From: Petunia secreta
Taxonomy: Eukaryota; Streptophyta; Magnoliopsida; Solanales; Solanaceae
Assembly (NCBI GenBank): GCA_029990175.1
Contig: JARKIP010000199.1
Location: 372,001 to 436,000, forward strand
Direction: 5' to 3'
DNA: 64,000 nucleotides
In this document: piece after piece, positions 10,093-21,364 of the stretch
How positions within the stretch are numbered: the first letter of the stretch is position 1
Layout: each line of letters begins with the position of its first letter
Program-made: the position numbers and the translations under genes
Notes under the pieces: model-generated
The model's database searches: none
What the model was told of the DNA's origin: nothing
What the model saw: the letters and a program-made list of their open reading frames with translations, nothing else

Positions 10093-12740
10093 TCATTCAT
10101 CTCCATCGGATCCTTCGTCAGAAGAATCTGGAGAAAGGCCAAGTTCCTCGCGAGTCAGCCTCACGACCTAGATAGCTTCTTCGAGCTCCTTGGCTACATC
10201 AACTTGACACTCAGACATTTCCCGCAGCAAGTCTCGCCTCGACTCTGCTAAAATAAGCTCCCCTCTCCCTTCGAAATCATTCTCCATTGAGTGCCTTTGA
10301 GTAGCCAACTCTTTTTGAAGAAGAAGTTCCTCTCCGACAAAGCATCGTTCTGAGCAGCCAGATCGGCGTTAACGCCCTTAAGAGTATGAAGTTCCTCATT
10401 CAAACGAACGAATTCTGACTCTCTGGCCTTCAGTTCAGTTTCAAGTTTGGCACAATTATAGTCTATGCTAGTTTCAAGTCGACCATACTGATCGTTCAAA
10501 GCCTGAACTTGAGACTCTAATTCCGATTCTCGAAGAGCATGAGCGGTGGCCTTTTTAGCCGATTCGGCCTTGAGCTCAGAATACTTCACTTTCAAAACTT
10601 TTAAGTTGTTGTGCCATCCATCACCAGCGGAGGCAAGAAGAGCAACTCTCTCATTCAAATGGGCTATCTCGGCTTCAAGCTGTCGATTCCGATCAGCTGA
10701 TTCGATGGCCATGATGGTATTCTGAAGTCAAAACAAGACAACCCCATAAGAAAGAAAAGACAAAAAGAATCAAGCAGTAGAAGACAAAAGAGAGAGTTCG
10801 TTTCCCGAAAGGAACTAAAAGCGATCTGAGAAGACAAGCTCACATCGCTATAGAAATTCAATCGAGCTTTTTCCATCGGCTCCATCACGTCGAAAAAATA
10901 GTTAGCAAGATGCTTTGGGCATCTAAGCAGATCCACTTCCCTGGGAACGCTGATAGTCATCGATCTGGTGTTGGCTTCCCCTGCAGCCTTGGCCCTCTTA
11001 TAAGCGGCAAAGGCAGCGGCTTCCTCATATCGAGGAAAGCGAATGATGGGATCTTCATGGTCCGACGCGTAGAATGACGAGCCTGAGCTCTCCGTATGCT
11101 TCGACTTCGTCGTTGCCATGGGACGATCGAGGGGAAGCTTACCCTTCTTGGGATCCCTCTCCCTTGGCACATCGTCTAAAGGGACACCATCGACGCCCCC
11201 AACATTTAACATCTCGTGGGTTGGGACGATGGCAGTCTCTTTTCCCCCAGAGCCAGAAGTTACGTCGATCGAATCCTCCGCAATCGGAGATAAAGGAAGC
11301 TGCCTGTCAACACCAAAGCTGGTTGATTGAACCCTGTCATATTCCTCGGCCGCTTTGAGCTGCTCAGCCGTTTCAAGCATTTTCTCCTTCCTTGGCCTTT
11401 TTGGCTGCTCCAACGGCTGCTCAGACCCAGATTCTTCACCCTCTTCCTCGGAGGGAATACGAGCGAGGTTGCCTTCCTCGACGGCTTTCGCCGCCTCAAC
11501 TGCTGAGACAGCCCCTTTCACAATCTGCTCGATCGGCTTAGGATCAGCGGATGAGCTAGCTCCTTGCGGAGTACTCTTAACAAAATACTTTTCCCTAAGG
11601 TCTTGATAAGAGGTTTTCTTCTTCGGAGGAGGAGGAGTTTCACTCACGTTCTCCCCCCAACCTCTTCGACTTCTTCCTCACCGACCAAATCTTCAATCGG
11701 CCCAGTACCATCACCAGTGATGCCTGTTGAAGGTAATCTATTAAAATTAAACAAAGAATGCAGCTCGTCTGAAGGCAAAACTAAGCTTACCATGGTTTTT
11801 CGCCTTCACTTTCAAAAGAGCTGCGATCGGCTTCCAAGCTCTCTGATCGTTGGTAGTTTCTTTCAAAACTTTCTTCAACCAATCAATGATGTCGGGAACT
11901 AACTCGAACAGAACTTTTCTGGCTACACACACTCACGGGAGTAAAGCACGGAAAAAATACAAGACCAAACAGAAATCAAATACTTACGTGTGCGGTTCCA
12001 GCCAACTGGGAGACGTTCAGCCCCCGGAGCCACGAGCTGGTCTGTCGGGATATAAACGAAGCGTTGATCCCATGCCCTGAGATCATCGTCGTTATCGGAA
12101 ATTAGAGCTCGGCTACCTCGTTTTTTCGCAGTAATAATGCATGCCTTATAAACTCTAGGAGAATATAGGTGAAGAATGTGTCTGAGTGTGACCTCCACTC
12201 CCACCTTCTTGCCAATCCACTGATACATGGCAACCAAACGCCACACCATCGGGGAAATATGCGCTAAGCAAACCTTATACAACCGGTAAAATTCCTCGAT
12301 TATTGGGTCGACCGGCAAAGTAAACCCTATCGTAAATGGGTACGTCAAAACGACGGAATGTCCACCATAAAAAGTGGTCAGATTTGATCTCCTCGGGGGG
12401 CACACTACATTGACCTCACCTTCTTTCCAACCACAATCCTCCCTGATTCATGGTATCGACTCCTCAGTGACAGCGCAAAAAACTGAACGACAGGAATATT
12501 CTTCTTTTTAGCCAGTTGAACGTCGTTTTGGGTACTGACCTTGCAATCATTGTCATAAGTAAACTTCTTCGAAAGAATGTCAGTATAAAGCTTTTCTGGG
12601 CCGAAGTCTTTGGGTTTCCTCTCCCTCTTTTTTCCCTTCTTATCTACTGATGCGCCAGCAGCGGGTTGCGGCGGTGCCGTAGCGGCAACGGCGGTGGGGG
12701 GAGTAACTCCGGCGTCGGTTATATTTTGAGAAGAAGACAT
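10093..12740 (-). pseudogene. Element A antisense spliced gene (Transposase_28-like additional ORF)
   Basis: The gene reads opposite to gag-pol. It starts at ATG 12740 with an Ala/Pro-rich and basic N-terminus, then GPEKLYTDILSKKF. A domain follows with GHSVVLTYPFTIGFTLPVDP, IIEEF and SPMVWRLVAMYQWI, the pattern of the Pfam family called putative gypsy type transposon (Transposase_28). Introns are supported: donor CACAC|GTAAGTA and acceptor GTGTAG|CC (intron 11923-11987); donor CCATG|GTAAGC near 11792 with acceptor near 11732; another between about 10845 and 10715. Later exons are Pro/Ser/Glu-rich, then a long coiled coil (about 10250-10700) and an acidic tail ending at TGA 10093. Damage: a one-base insertion near 12490, CGA to TGA at 12448-12450 and a slip near 11655. 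Extra ORFs in Tat elements are known; their function is not. Confidence 0.75.
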
Positions 12741-13110
12741 TGTGCAACAAGTTCAACAAATTGAAGCAGTTAACATGAAGATTTGAAGCAAGAACTGATA
12801 AAAACAAGCGAAGAATTCTGAAAATTTGCTTAAAGAATTTCGAAGAATTTTGGAGAACTTTGGAGAATTTTAAGAGTTTAGAAGATGTAAAGTCTGTGAA
12901 ATGATTTGAAACTGATACTTATAGGGAGAAAGCCATCATGGCCTTGGGAACCAACGAAAACTGCCACCCGCACGATCTCTGACACGTGCGGTGACTAGAA
13001 GTTGAAATGACAGCTTGACATTTCAAAATGAAGGGTCACGGATGCTCCACGTGTTTTCCCGCTTAAAATTTCAGGCCACTTGCCAAGTTTTTACGAGCAC
13101 TGGACTTAGC
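12741..13110 (-). promoter_or_regulatory. Promoter region of element A antisense gene
   Basis: A minus-strand TATA box (TATAAGTA) lies at 12916-12923, 176 bp upstream of the antisense ATG. Elements B and E carry TATAAATA at matching places (131 and 152 bp upstream of their antisense ATGs). The conserved position argues that the antisense gene has its own promoter rather than using an LTR. Confidence 0.55.
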
Positions 13111-13126
13111 AAGTGAGGGGACTATC
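13111..13126 (+). promoter_or_regulatory. Polypurine tract of element A
   Basis: AAGTGAGGGGACTATC lies directly before the LTR start. The GGGGACTATC end is shared with B (before 35720), and E has GGGAGACTACC. It primes plus-strand DNA synthesis in LTR retroelements. Confidence 0.7.
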
Positions 13127-14275
13127 TGTATTGGTCAATTTCTGTTCGATCACAAAGGGGATGTGTTCGATCGTGTTGCAAAATCATTGTCGGTTCCGGA
13201 GACATATGTTGGTAAAAATCAATTGATGTGGCTTCGGTTTAATGACGTGATCGGAATATTCCGAAGACAGCCGTTCTAGCAGATAATCTCAATTAGTCTT
13301 ATCCCACTTTTATCGGAACGGGTCCAGAGCATTTCGTGGGACGTGGGCAACTGCTGAAAGAGAGACATGAGGAAGAGGGAGTTTTTCTAGGATTGAGAAC
13401 TCTGCCATTTCAACCTATAAATAGGACTTTAATCCCTCATCTGGGGACACGTTCATCTGAACACCACTTTTTCATTCTTCAAGCTATATACTCTCTCATT
13501 ACATTATTGTTATTTTCTCATCATACCATAGTTAATCTATTATCATTATCAAAGCAACCATTGTATTAAAACATCAATCGTGGCTTGGTTCAAGCATGGA
13601 AGACGATTCATCTCTTTCATCGAAGCACCATCCTCCGACTCTTCAATACAATAAGCTTTTATCGCTTTATTTATTTATTTATATATTATTGCCTATTCCG
13701 CTGTTTACATGCTATTTTCATTATTCAATACTTTAATTCATCACATTCGATCTCGTTAATCTGTTACCATTACTCTAATCTCATAGTAGATCCACTATTT
13801 AACTTGCTTATTAATATCGAGCATACCAAGTGAATTGCTATTGTTGCTTTCCGATCGTATTGTTATCTGATTGAATACATTTTTATCGATCACATTTATT
13901 TATCATTATATCTAACTTTGTCATCGAATCTGGTTTAAATCAAATATTCAGCATTGAATGAAATTAACATATAATTCGTCTTCGATAGAAACTCGCCCGA
14001 AATCACATCATCGTAAATTGCTAATTCGTCATTTGCTTTAATTTGTCTGTTTACACCTACTTTCGAATTGTTCATTCTAGCTTAACATCGGATTTGCATA
14101 TTCATATCTTCGAAACTGATATTTGCATTGTCTTCGAATTAAGGCCCTGAAAATCGACTACTTATTAACGTAAATTATCTATCAATCGATCGAATTAAGA
14201 TATAAAACGGCCGCCTTAGACTCAACTAAATATATATTTAATTGTAAAACCTGAAGTACATTTTTAGGAAATACA
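13127..14275 (+). repeat. Element A 3' LTR (1149 bp)
   Basis: Starts TGTATTGGTC after the PPT and ends GGAAATACA. The end matches element E's 5' LTR end (AGGATATACA) by position and flanking sequence (AATTGTAATACCTGAA-type). A TATA box (CTATAAATAG) is at 13415-13424. Internal blocks match E's LTRs, including a TCATCTCTTTCA-type leader and long AT-rich R/U5. The following pentamer ATAAC (14276-14280) would be the target duplication, but its partner is gone with the 5' end. Confidence 0.75.
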
Positions 14276-14470
14276 ATAACCAATCTCTGTTTAATAATGA
14301 ATCTGTGTCATGAGAAAAGGAGTGCCAAAAGAACATGACAAATTCGTTATAGCATTCCTCTCTGCCAAATCTAAATGAAAATTTAGCCAACCTGATTAAG
14401 GCCCATGCATTTTGACTTGATAGTTGATATATCAGAGCCGGCAATCTTCTACCATGAAATTTGATCTAGT
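14276..14470 (-). pseudogene. Exon-like ORF in CACTA interior, cut by element A
   Basis: The minus strand encodes SSQNAWALIRLAKFSFRF, then a GREECYNEF...FFWHSF stretch, and is cut at 14276 by the LTR of element A. An acceptor-like TGACTAG precedes it at about 14463, and a pyrimidine-rich tract (TTCTCTCTCATAG) lies just upstream. I do not recognise the family. It lies in the CACTA interior on the same strand as the other exon-like ORFs at 15345-15550 and 15872-16120, so they could be parts of one captured or native gene. This is inference. Confidence 0.3.
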
Positions 14471-14583
14471 CACCCCACCTATGAGAGAGAACATAAATAT
14501 TCAGCATTAAACCACATGTGTGAAGGAATGTAGATATTCCTCGTTGATGGAGCACAGATGCAATTCGCTGATAACTTTTCATT

Positions 14584-14833
14584 TTTCTGCAAGTCAAATA
14601 ATTAAAAAAAGGATCGAATTAACATAAAACCTTTCTTATGGAAATAACTTAAAATTAAAAAAAAATTCCTATTCTGAATTACCTTTTCATATTCAGATTG
14701 ACTATATCATGTTTCTGCAAGTCAAATAATTAAAAAAAGGATCGAATTAATATAAAACCTTTCTTATGGAAATAACTTAAATAAAACTTTTTTTCTTGTT
14801 CGGAATTACCTTTTCATATTCAGATTGACTATA
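14584..14833 (+). repeat. Tandem duplication of about 125 bp, two copies
   Basis: Copies at 14584-14706 and 14712-14833 share TTTCTGCAAGTCAAATAATT, GGATCGAATTAA-ATAAAACC, CTTATGGAAATAACTTAAA and ACCTTTTCATATTCAGATTG. They differ mainly in a poly-A/poly-T run. The duplication is in presumed intron sequence of the CACTA interior. Confidence 0.85.
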
Positions 14834-15344
14834 GAAGCATACTAAAGAAAGTAAAGTATCTAAGATTTGCTTTACCAGAAAGCAATAAGAGACAAGACCA
14901 GTCAATTGGTCCCTTGATCCTGAAATGATAAATAAATTAATATCATTTTTCATCTAACAAATCACATGTGAAGTTATGAAAATGCTAGACACAAGCATAC
15001 AAGGAATAGAAAAGAGCCTCTAGTGGAGGGCAGTTAAGTTGTAAGGGCCATTGGGTTAGAGACCACAAGTTAAGTACATAAGGAGGACTTCTCCTTACAC
15101 CATTGAAGCTTTTAAAAATTAAGCTATGTTAGCAGTATACTGTAAAAAAGTCAGCCATATCCTAGTGCAGGGAAGTATAATGAAATAATAAAGCTATTTA
15201 TTTTTACAAGGTAAGAAAAATTAATCTCTCTCATCAATGCGTTAATTTTCAGTCTCATTGAATGGTTGCTCGATGCTAAGTCGTACACATAGGTGTGTGT
15301 TAAAGAGAAAAGAGAGGGATATAGTGCCAACCTGAGCAGCACTA
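14834..15344. other. CACTA interior, non-coding
   Basis: AT-rich DNA with no convincing reading frame, between exon-like segments. Probably intron or spacer of the CACTA element. Confidence 0.4.
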
Positions 15345-15550
15345 GCACACTCTTACTGGTTCAAATCTTGAGGTAGCAGATACTACATTGGCGAATTCAT
15401 GTTGACCATGGAGTGTATTGTTTCGCCAATTATCTAGACACTCCAACATCTCAAAAATAAAGCTATCAACACATAGAAGCCCAAACTTTTCTCTGGCTTG
15501 TCTGAAGAGATTATCTACCTGAATATCATACTCGACAAACACTCGAGCGA
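15345..15550 (-). pseudogene. Exon-like ORF in CACTA interior, unknown family
   Basis: The minus strand encodes VEYDIQVDNLFRQAREKFG, then a C-V-D-S-F-I-F-E-M-L-E-C-L-D-N-W segment and NNTLHGQHEFANVVSATS. It ends at a strong donor-like ACCA|GTAAGAG near 15354. The composition is that of a soluble protein, mixed helical and without low complexity. I do not recognise it. No clear acceptor with a pyrimidine tract is visible upstream, so the 5' edge is uncertain. Confidence 0.35.
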
Positions 15551-15871
15551 CGAAGAGTCATGTTAAGATGTCAACTATACAGATGATAGTAGGATATGCA
15601 AACTTTCAGAGACAACATTTCTCTCTCAAATTTTTTTATCCACACAAAAATAATTTAAAGCTAGAGCAAATTGTTTTTGCATCTATTTAAGTTTCCAAGA
15701 CCTAATTTTGAAGTTCATGCTACTGATTGAAATGTGAAGCCCTAAATTTCCAAAAACCTTAAAATTGCACAGAAAAAACAGAACAGGCTCCAATCATAGT
15801 TCAACTAGAGTTCAAAAATGGGACTTTTCTCATTATTTTATCATTTACCGATAGAGTTCACTTACTAGAAA
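15551..15871. other. CACTA interior, probable intron
   Basis: AT-rich, no open frame. It begins on the minus strand with the GTAAGT donor that closes the exon-like ORF at 15872. Confidence 0.4.
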
Positions 15872-16120
15872 TTAAAATCATAATAGAAATCTTCAGGTGA
15901 ACAGTAACAATGACTTGAAACAACACTAACAGAAGTAGAATCAGTAGGAAATTCAAAGTTCATCGGCGTACCTATGAAATCCTCCGGCGACGAACGGCGA
16001 AGGCGACGGCGACTTGAAACATCGGTAATAGCACTGGAATCATAAGAAACTTCTAAGTTTGTCGGCGTACCTATGAGATTCTCCGGCAACGGCGACGGAG
16101 ACGGAGACGGAGACAGCGAC
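15872..16120 (-). pseudogene. Exon-like ORF with tandem P-E-x-x-I-G-T-P repeats, unknown family
   Basis: The minus strand encodes a Ser-Pro run and then two diverged repeats of about 30 residues: PENLIGTPTNLEVSYDSS...VSS and PEDFIGTPMNFEFPTDST...VSS. A third start (PEDFYYDFNF) follows. The repeats differ at many third positions while keeping the protein pattern, which hints at past selection. It ends at a consensus donor TA|GTAAGT at about 15871. The 5' side is cut by element B; an in-frame stop lies at the target duplication and no ATG is seen, so the true start may be in another exon. I recognise no family. Possibly a host gene piece captured by the CACTA element. Confidence 0.4.
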
Positions 16121-16123
16121 TAT

Positions 16124-16672
16124 TGTATTGGGTAAAAATCAATTCGCCCACGTGGCACCTAGTTAATACGATATGGGGTTAACTGAACAGGTGTTGGCAA
16201 GCTACGAGCCGAGGTAAGCCACAAGTCACCGAAGTCAACGACCGAAGAAAGTAAGCAAGGCGTTTGCCTCGGTGGAGTGTCACCTCGATAGATCGCGAAA
16301 GCCATGCACTCGAAGCTAACAGCCTAAGCTTCGGTAGATGGGGTCGTCCGCAGTCAACCATTTTTTCCTTCTATTTCGGCCTACTAACCCTACTATTTGA
16401 GAAGTGGAAGCATGCAGATCTTAGTGGAAACGTGGGATTACGGCCTTGTGTTACTGCTAGTCTATAAATAGCTGCTCATTTTACAATGTAATCATTCAGA
16501 AAGACATACAGAAACTCTGGCAAAATTTGTACTCATTGGCATTATATTGAAATCTCGTTCTTTACACATATTTCCGTCTCTTGTTGTTTATATTTCGACT
16601 TTGATACTTAGATTTGCTTGTATTCACAACCCAAATTTGATTTGTGATCCTAAATCAGTTTAGGCCGATATA
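16124..16672 (+). repeat. Element B 5' LTR (549 bp)
   Basis: Starts TGTATTGGGTAAAAATC and ends AGGCCGATATA. The last base pair is TA rather than CA by mutation; the 3' copy keeps CA. It contains CACGTGGCACC near 16149. The LTR is preceded by ACTAT and followed by a primer site. Confidence 0.9.
16462..16469 (+). promoter_or_regulatory. TATA box of element B 5' LTR
   Basis: CTATAAATAGCTGCTC is identical in the 3' LTR at about 36057-36072. It is the likely core promoter for the element's RNA. Confidence 0.6.
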
Positions 16673-16674
16673 AA

Positions 16675-16692
16675 TTGGCGTCGTCTGTGGGG
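16675..16692 (+). promoter_or_regulatory. Primer binding site of element B
   Basis: TGGCGTCGTCTGTGGGGA begins two bases after the 5' LTR. It fits the TGGCGCCGTCTGTGGG-type primer site common in Tat elements; I did not assign the tRNA. Confidence 0.65.
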
Positions 16693-16764
16693 ATACAAGC
16701 ATAAACGCATTGTTCCAAAGTTGAACGTTCTTTTCGTTCGAGTTCCAGTTGTTATTTTGACGAG

Positions 16765-18072
16765 ATGGCTGATAATAGTAGAAATCCCGCTGAACCTCAG
16801 CTAACTCCCGATGGACATGCTAGCGTTCAGTCGAACCCAAACACCAATGCACCTCTGATATCACCAGCGACAAATCCTTCATCTTCGGCTTCAACCGAAG
16901 CCTTTCAGGCCAACGTTGTTTCCACCCTAAAAGCTCTTCAAGGGCAGCAAGCCGAGCAGGCTAATATTAATGTCAAATTTCGTGCCTCGTTAGAGGTGAG
17001 GAACAGCTCAACTCCGAATGCAGACCCACCTGTGGGTCCAAGTGGAGGAATCTCGCTCGTCGTTCCTACGGGCGCGATAACGGGGGGGGGCCTCAAAATG
17101 GGGCCACATCTGGGGGTTCGGGCACATTACCGAGCACCATGCCACACTTCGGGACGATTCCCATCGTGGCAGAAACAACTTCCTCGATAGACGTTGAAAA
17201 CCTAACCAAGCAGATCGAAGCCTGGGTTGAGGCTCGCGTCGAGGCACGCACGTGGAAAAATAACTTGAAAGCGTCCCTGGGGTGACTAAGCCCAAGATGC
17301 TCTTGAGATTGACCAATATAGGCAATTGCCATTTAAGCCCGAGGCTGCTCCAGCACCAACTCCAAAGAATTTCAAGATCTTGTTTCAGAAAAAGTATGAT
17401 GGGACTACTGACCCCGTTGAAGATGTGACCGAATACATGTCAATAGTGTTGAGTAACGACTTAACGGAGATAGAAAAGGAGTCTATGTTTTTGAAAAAAT
17501 TTGGCGAGTCTTTGGAGAAGGGAGAATTACGCTGGCACATGCGTCTACTATCGGGGTCAATTTCAACTTTTAAGGAGTTGGTTAACGCATTTGTTAAAGC
17601 TCACACCGGGGCACAGAAAATCCTTCAAAGGAAGAATGATATATTTGAAGTCAAACAAAGGCCCGGCGAGCTACTCAAAGACTTTCTCGAGCGCTTTCAC
17701 ACCGAGCGCATGGAGTTGCCTACCATAGATGATACACTGGCCATCATGGCGTTCGAAAAGTGTATTAATGTTCGAAACTTTGAGGCCGCTGCTGAGTTGC
17801 GAAAAGAACTCAAACAGTATCAAACCTTGAAATGGGATGATTTGCTCAACAGGGCATACACCAAGATAAGGTTGGAGGAAGCCGAGTGGAAAAATAATGG
17901 CCGAAATCACAACTACAAGAATCGAACCGAGTCCTCATATCGCGCCAAGGCACCGCGAAGAAACTCGAAGGGAAGGTATAAACCATACACCTCATCGAGG
18001 CAGCCTGTTACAAAGGCTTGGAAATTCGCATGTGAGCAACGACTCGATGGGAAGGTTTATTCCAGCACGAAC
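16765..18072 (+). pseudogene. Element B gag
   Basis: ATG at 16765 opens a Ser/Pro/Asn-rich N-terminus. A run of nine G at about 17085-17093 shifts the frame, and a compensating shift near 17260-17290 restores it before DQYRQLPFKPE. The gag core follows: FKILFQKKYDGTTDPVEDV at about 17368-17424, ELRWHMRLL, LVNAFVKAHTG, KQRPGELLKDFLERF and FEKCINVRNFEAA. A basic tail follows. TAA at 18073-18075 ends the frame, yet the same frame continues as gag C-terminus and protease. Gag proteins of this family coat the RNA and form the particle. Confidence 0.85.
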
Positions 18073-18941
18073 TAAAGGAACTCTTCGAGCCCAGCTCTGG
18101 TCTTAAAGAATATGGAGTTACCCCGTATCCCCTATTACAATTTCAACATATCGACCTCAGAATTGGTCAATATAGTGAAGGGGACAGTTGGGGTGAGAAT
18201 ACCAAAGGACATGAGAACTCTTGCTGACAAAAGGGATCAAAATCTACACTGCGAGTTTCATGCAGACTATGGTCACCACGCCGAGGACTGCAAAGCTTTG
18301 CGCCTCAAGGTGGCGCACTTATTAATGAAGGGCGTGCTGGCTGAATTCCTCACTGTTAAGGGGAATGAAAATTATACAAAGAACCGAAGTGATGGACAAC
18401 CACCTCGGGCACCACCCCTCGAGAGAGTTGTGAATGTGATCACCAGGGGGTCTGAGGTGAATGGAGTGAATTTTGCAGCCGCTAAGAAGTTTGCAACGCT
18501 GTCGATTACTATGGAGAAAAGGACTCGAGTTCGAGGCTCGGGAAAAGAAATTGTGTTTGATGATGACGATTGTGATGGGATGATGTTTCCCCATCATGAT
18601 GCTTTGGTCATCATGCTAAGGATAAATGACTCAGATATCAAACGAATCCTGATCAACCCCGGTAGCTCTGTCAAGAGCTAACTCAGCTACGGGGCCATCA
18701 AAAAGATGTGGTTGAAGGGAGAGGTTATCCTTAAGGCAATTGTGTTGACTGGCTTCAACAACTCCACCGAGAAGACATTGGGTGAAATCACACTCAAAAC
18801 ATTCGCCGAAGAAGTTTGCAAGGAAACACTGTTTCAAGTTCTACCCGAGGACATGGCATATAATGTGATCATCGGTAGACCATGGATTCACTCCACGAAG
18901 GCTGTTCCATCCACTCTTCACCAAATGATCAAATTTCCTAT
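18073..18941 (+). pseudogene. Element B gag C-terminus and protease, cut by element C
   Basis: The frame holds a zinc-knuckle-like CEFHADYGHHAEDCKAL (about 18260-18310), then FPHHDALVIMLRINDSDIKRILI, GFNNSTEKTLGEI and AYNVIIGRPWIHSTKAV of the aspartic protease. The catalytic Asp codon is AAC (Asn) at 18655-18657 (LINPGSS). A TAA lies at 18679-18681. Coding sequence stops dead at 18941 where element C begins; RT, RNase H and integrase are absent from element B altogether. Confidence 0.85.
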
Positions 18942-20955
18942 TGTTGACACCCAATTTTGTCCCAGAATTTTCGATTAACGTCTAATTATTTTTAAAATAA
19001 GGTTAATTTTTAGGATAAATTAAGTTCATAATTTTAAGGAAAAAGGTCCGTCATTGTTCTTCATTTTAAGTCCTGGCCTATTTTCGCAATACGCATTTCC
19101 CATTTTCCTAGCCCAATTCTAAAAATCCAACCCTCACCCCTATAAAACCTTAAACCCTAGCCCCTCACTATTCATGATCTCCCTCACAACTTACCATCTC
19201 TCTCCCTTATATGATCAGTCCCATCATATTACACAAAAAAAGAGACAAGGACAGAAACCGATACACCCCACATCTCCTCTCCAATTCCACAATCACAAAC
19301 ACATATAAAACACACCCCGATACATATCAGAAATACAAGGAATAACCACGAAAGAAACAGAGAAATGGAGATCGGGGTGGTGGAACTGTGAATGGGTTAG
19401 AACGGAAACCAAACCACCACCTCTATCGGTAGCAGTGACGGTGAAAATGGTTCAAACGCTATTGTTACTGGTGTATTTTGTTCCGATCTGTTGTTGAGAA
19501 ATATAAGAAAGAAGATGGTGGTGCCTAGTTGCAGCGACGCTGCCGTGAATTGGCTGGCAGTCGCTCCTCCTCGCCGGAAAACTACCATTACCAGCGACGC
19601 TGTATCATTTTAGTTGAGATCTCTGTTTAGATATCATTTGGGGTCCCTATTCTCGTCGTTCATACTTGTTTCTGGATGATTTGTGATTGAAATTGGAAAG
19701 AGTGGGTGGAGTAGCAGCGACACCGCTAAGAGGATAGGTGTCGCTCCTCCGCTATACTGGTGGCGTTACTCAGTTGATTGGCACTGTGGTTTCGTCGAAG
19801 GAACTATATTGTTGTTTGTTTTGTTTGGAAACATTGATCTGCCACTGCTGCGAATTTTTGTAGTTTAGCTCCGTAGATCCATTGAACTTCTGGAATTGCT
19901 CTTATTCTATGGTTGTTTGCAGCTGATCTGGGTTTATTATTGCAGTCATAATGTTCATTTTTGCTTATAACGATTCTGCCTAATGTGTTTGCTAGTTATT
20001 GTTCTTCGTTGCAAGTACAGTTCTGCCTAACGCTATTGGTTGGATGTTTTCAAACGTCATTTGGAGGATTGTACCGTGTACTCGAACCGGCTTGAATTGA
20101 TGTGGCTAAGGAAGATAATTAAATAATTAATTTGAGGCCTACAGACTGATTAGAACCGATACTACACCGGCCAGTGACATTTGGAGGACAATGAGTCCCG
20201 TCTCCTTACGTATAAAATGTCCCTTACGTGCCCCTTTACGAAATAAAATAGGCGATGATGAATGTATGAATTTAATGCAAAGAAAGTCGTGAATGGAGTG
20301 GTGGGTTTGGTACTTGGCATGGCAACCGGTCCGGGCTCCGTATTTGCAGCCGTATCAACATCCCGAGCCTCTACGCGACACGCCATACAAACCTGAGCCT
20401 AAAATTTTACAAAATCAAACCCCATTATTATTATTATATATTTTATCATTATTATTACTATTATTATTATTACTTTATTACTTTATTATTACTACTTTAT
20501 TTTCAATAATTATTACACTTTATTATTGTACTAATCCAATTTCATTTTCATATTTATTGCGAGGTACATTTTGGCACGAACAACTTGGGGACAAGTTTGG
20601 CTAACTCACAAATGGGGATATGCATTGACTTGGAGTCATTTGGGATCAAGTTCGGGCTCAAGCATTAAACAAAATGAGACATTAAAAATTTTAGAAAATT
20701 CAAGACTCCCGCGAGTTGATCAATTTTCCGGGTTCTATCTTTAACTTTGCCTTCCTTTCTATAGGGATATTTATGTAAATAAATGTGTAAAATATTTTAT
20801 TTATCAATAGTATTTGATTTTTTGTGTATTGCTTTACTTTATGTTCATTACCTTTTATTTTGAAGTCGTTATTTAATTTATTGCAAATTAGGGTCATCTT
20901 AGCAAATACGTGCAAGTAAAAAGAAATATTGCGCAAATAAGCTTTTATTCGATTA

Positions 20956-20993
<38 letters not shown>

Positions 20994-21317
20994 TATTATT
21001 TATTACTATTTTTAAATAATTCTTTCGCAAGAAAAGCGCATTTGTAAATATTTGGAAACCTTTCGGATTAATCGTTGTTAGCGGAATTTTGAAAGTGCCT
21101 TAAAAACCTTCTTTCGAAATTAACAAAACCTCTTACCTTTAGAATCTCTGAAAGAAAGACCGTCTTTTTATAAAAATGGAGTTTTGCACGCATTTACTTA
21201 TTTGGTTCCCTGTTTTCCTTAAATTGGGTGGCAACTCCAAAAAACTCCAAAAGAGTTAGTCCATTCAGTTGATATTCCTAATTTAGCCTTTCGGGGTTAT
21301 TTTTTGGGGGTTCAACA
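18942..21317 (+). repeat. Element C 5' LTR (2376 bp)
   Basis: Runs from TGTTGACACCC to TTCAACA. It contains CACCCCTATAAAACC near 19136 (possible TATA) and ATT/TTA trinucleotide runs at about 20420-20520 and 20958-21010. Short frames are not protein-like. The end is judged from the adjoining primer site because no second LTR survives. Confidence 0.6.
20958..21010 (+). repeat. ATT trinucleotide microsatellite
   Basis: An imperfect (ATT)n run inside the element C LTR. A similar interrupted run lies at about 20423-20520. Confidence 0.85.
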
Positions 21318-21320
21318 GCA

Positions 21321-21338
21321 TGGCGACTCCGCTGGGGA
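21321..21338 (+). promoter_or_regulatory. Primer binding site of element C
   Basis: TGGCGACTCCGCTGGGGA follows the LTR end after three bases. It has the form of a plant gypsy primer site; the tRNA was not assigned. Confidence 0.6.
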
Positions 21339-21364
21339 GATATAAAGGTTTTGACCATAAAGGT

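Larger units (their letters stand above)
4404..14275 (+). mobile_element. Element A: Ty3/gypsy Tat-lineage LTR retrotransposon, 5'-truncated
   Basis: Order on the plus strand: gag C-terminus, protease, RT, RNase H, second RNase H, integrase, a non-coding spacer, an antisense spliced gene, PPT and one LTR (13127-14275). The 5' LTR, primer site and most of gag are missing. The element starts abruptly inside gag at a 15-bp tandem duplication (GCATGGACGTTCGAC at 4404-4418 and 4419-4433). Dual RNase H and an antisense gene between pol and the 3' LTR place it in the Tat lineage. It sits inside the CACTA element. Confidence 0.85.

Noticed and set aside
11074..11606. Plus-strand frames opposite the antisense gene of element A
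   Set aside because: Ser/Pro-rich shadows of the real minus-strand exon; no match to gag-pol.
19397..19868. Short frames in element C's LTR
   Set aside because: No recognisable pattern and located inside an LTR; no support for a gene.
20293..20604. Frame with long Leu run
   Set aside because: The Leu run is the TTA/ATT microsatellite translated.
20420..21010. Telomeric or centromeric satellite
   Set aside because: These are simple ATT/TTA microsatellite runs; no TTTAGGG-type repeat or long satellite monomer is present.
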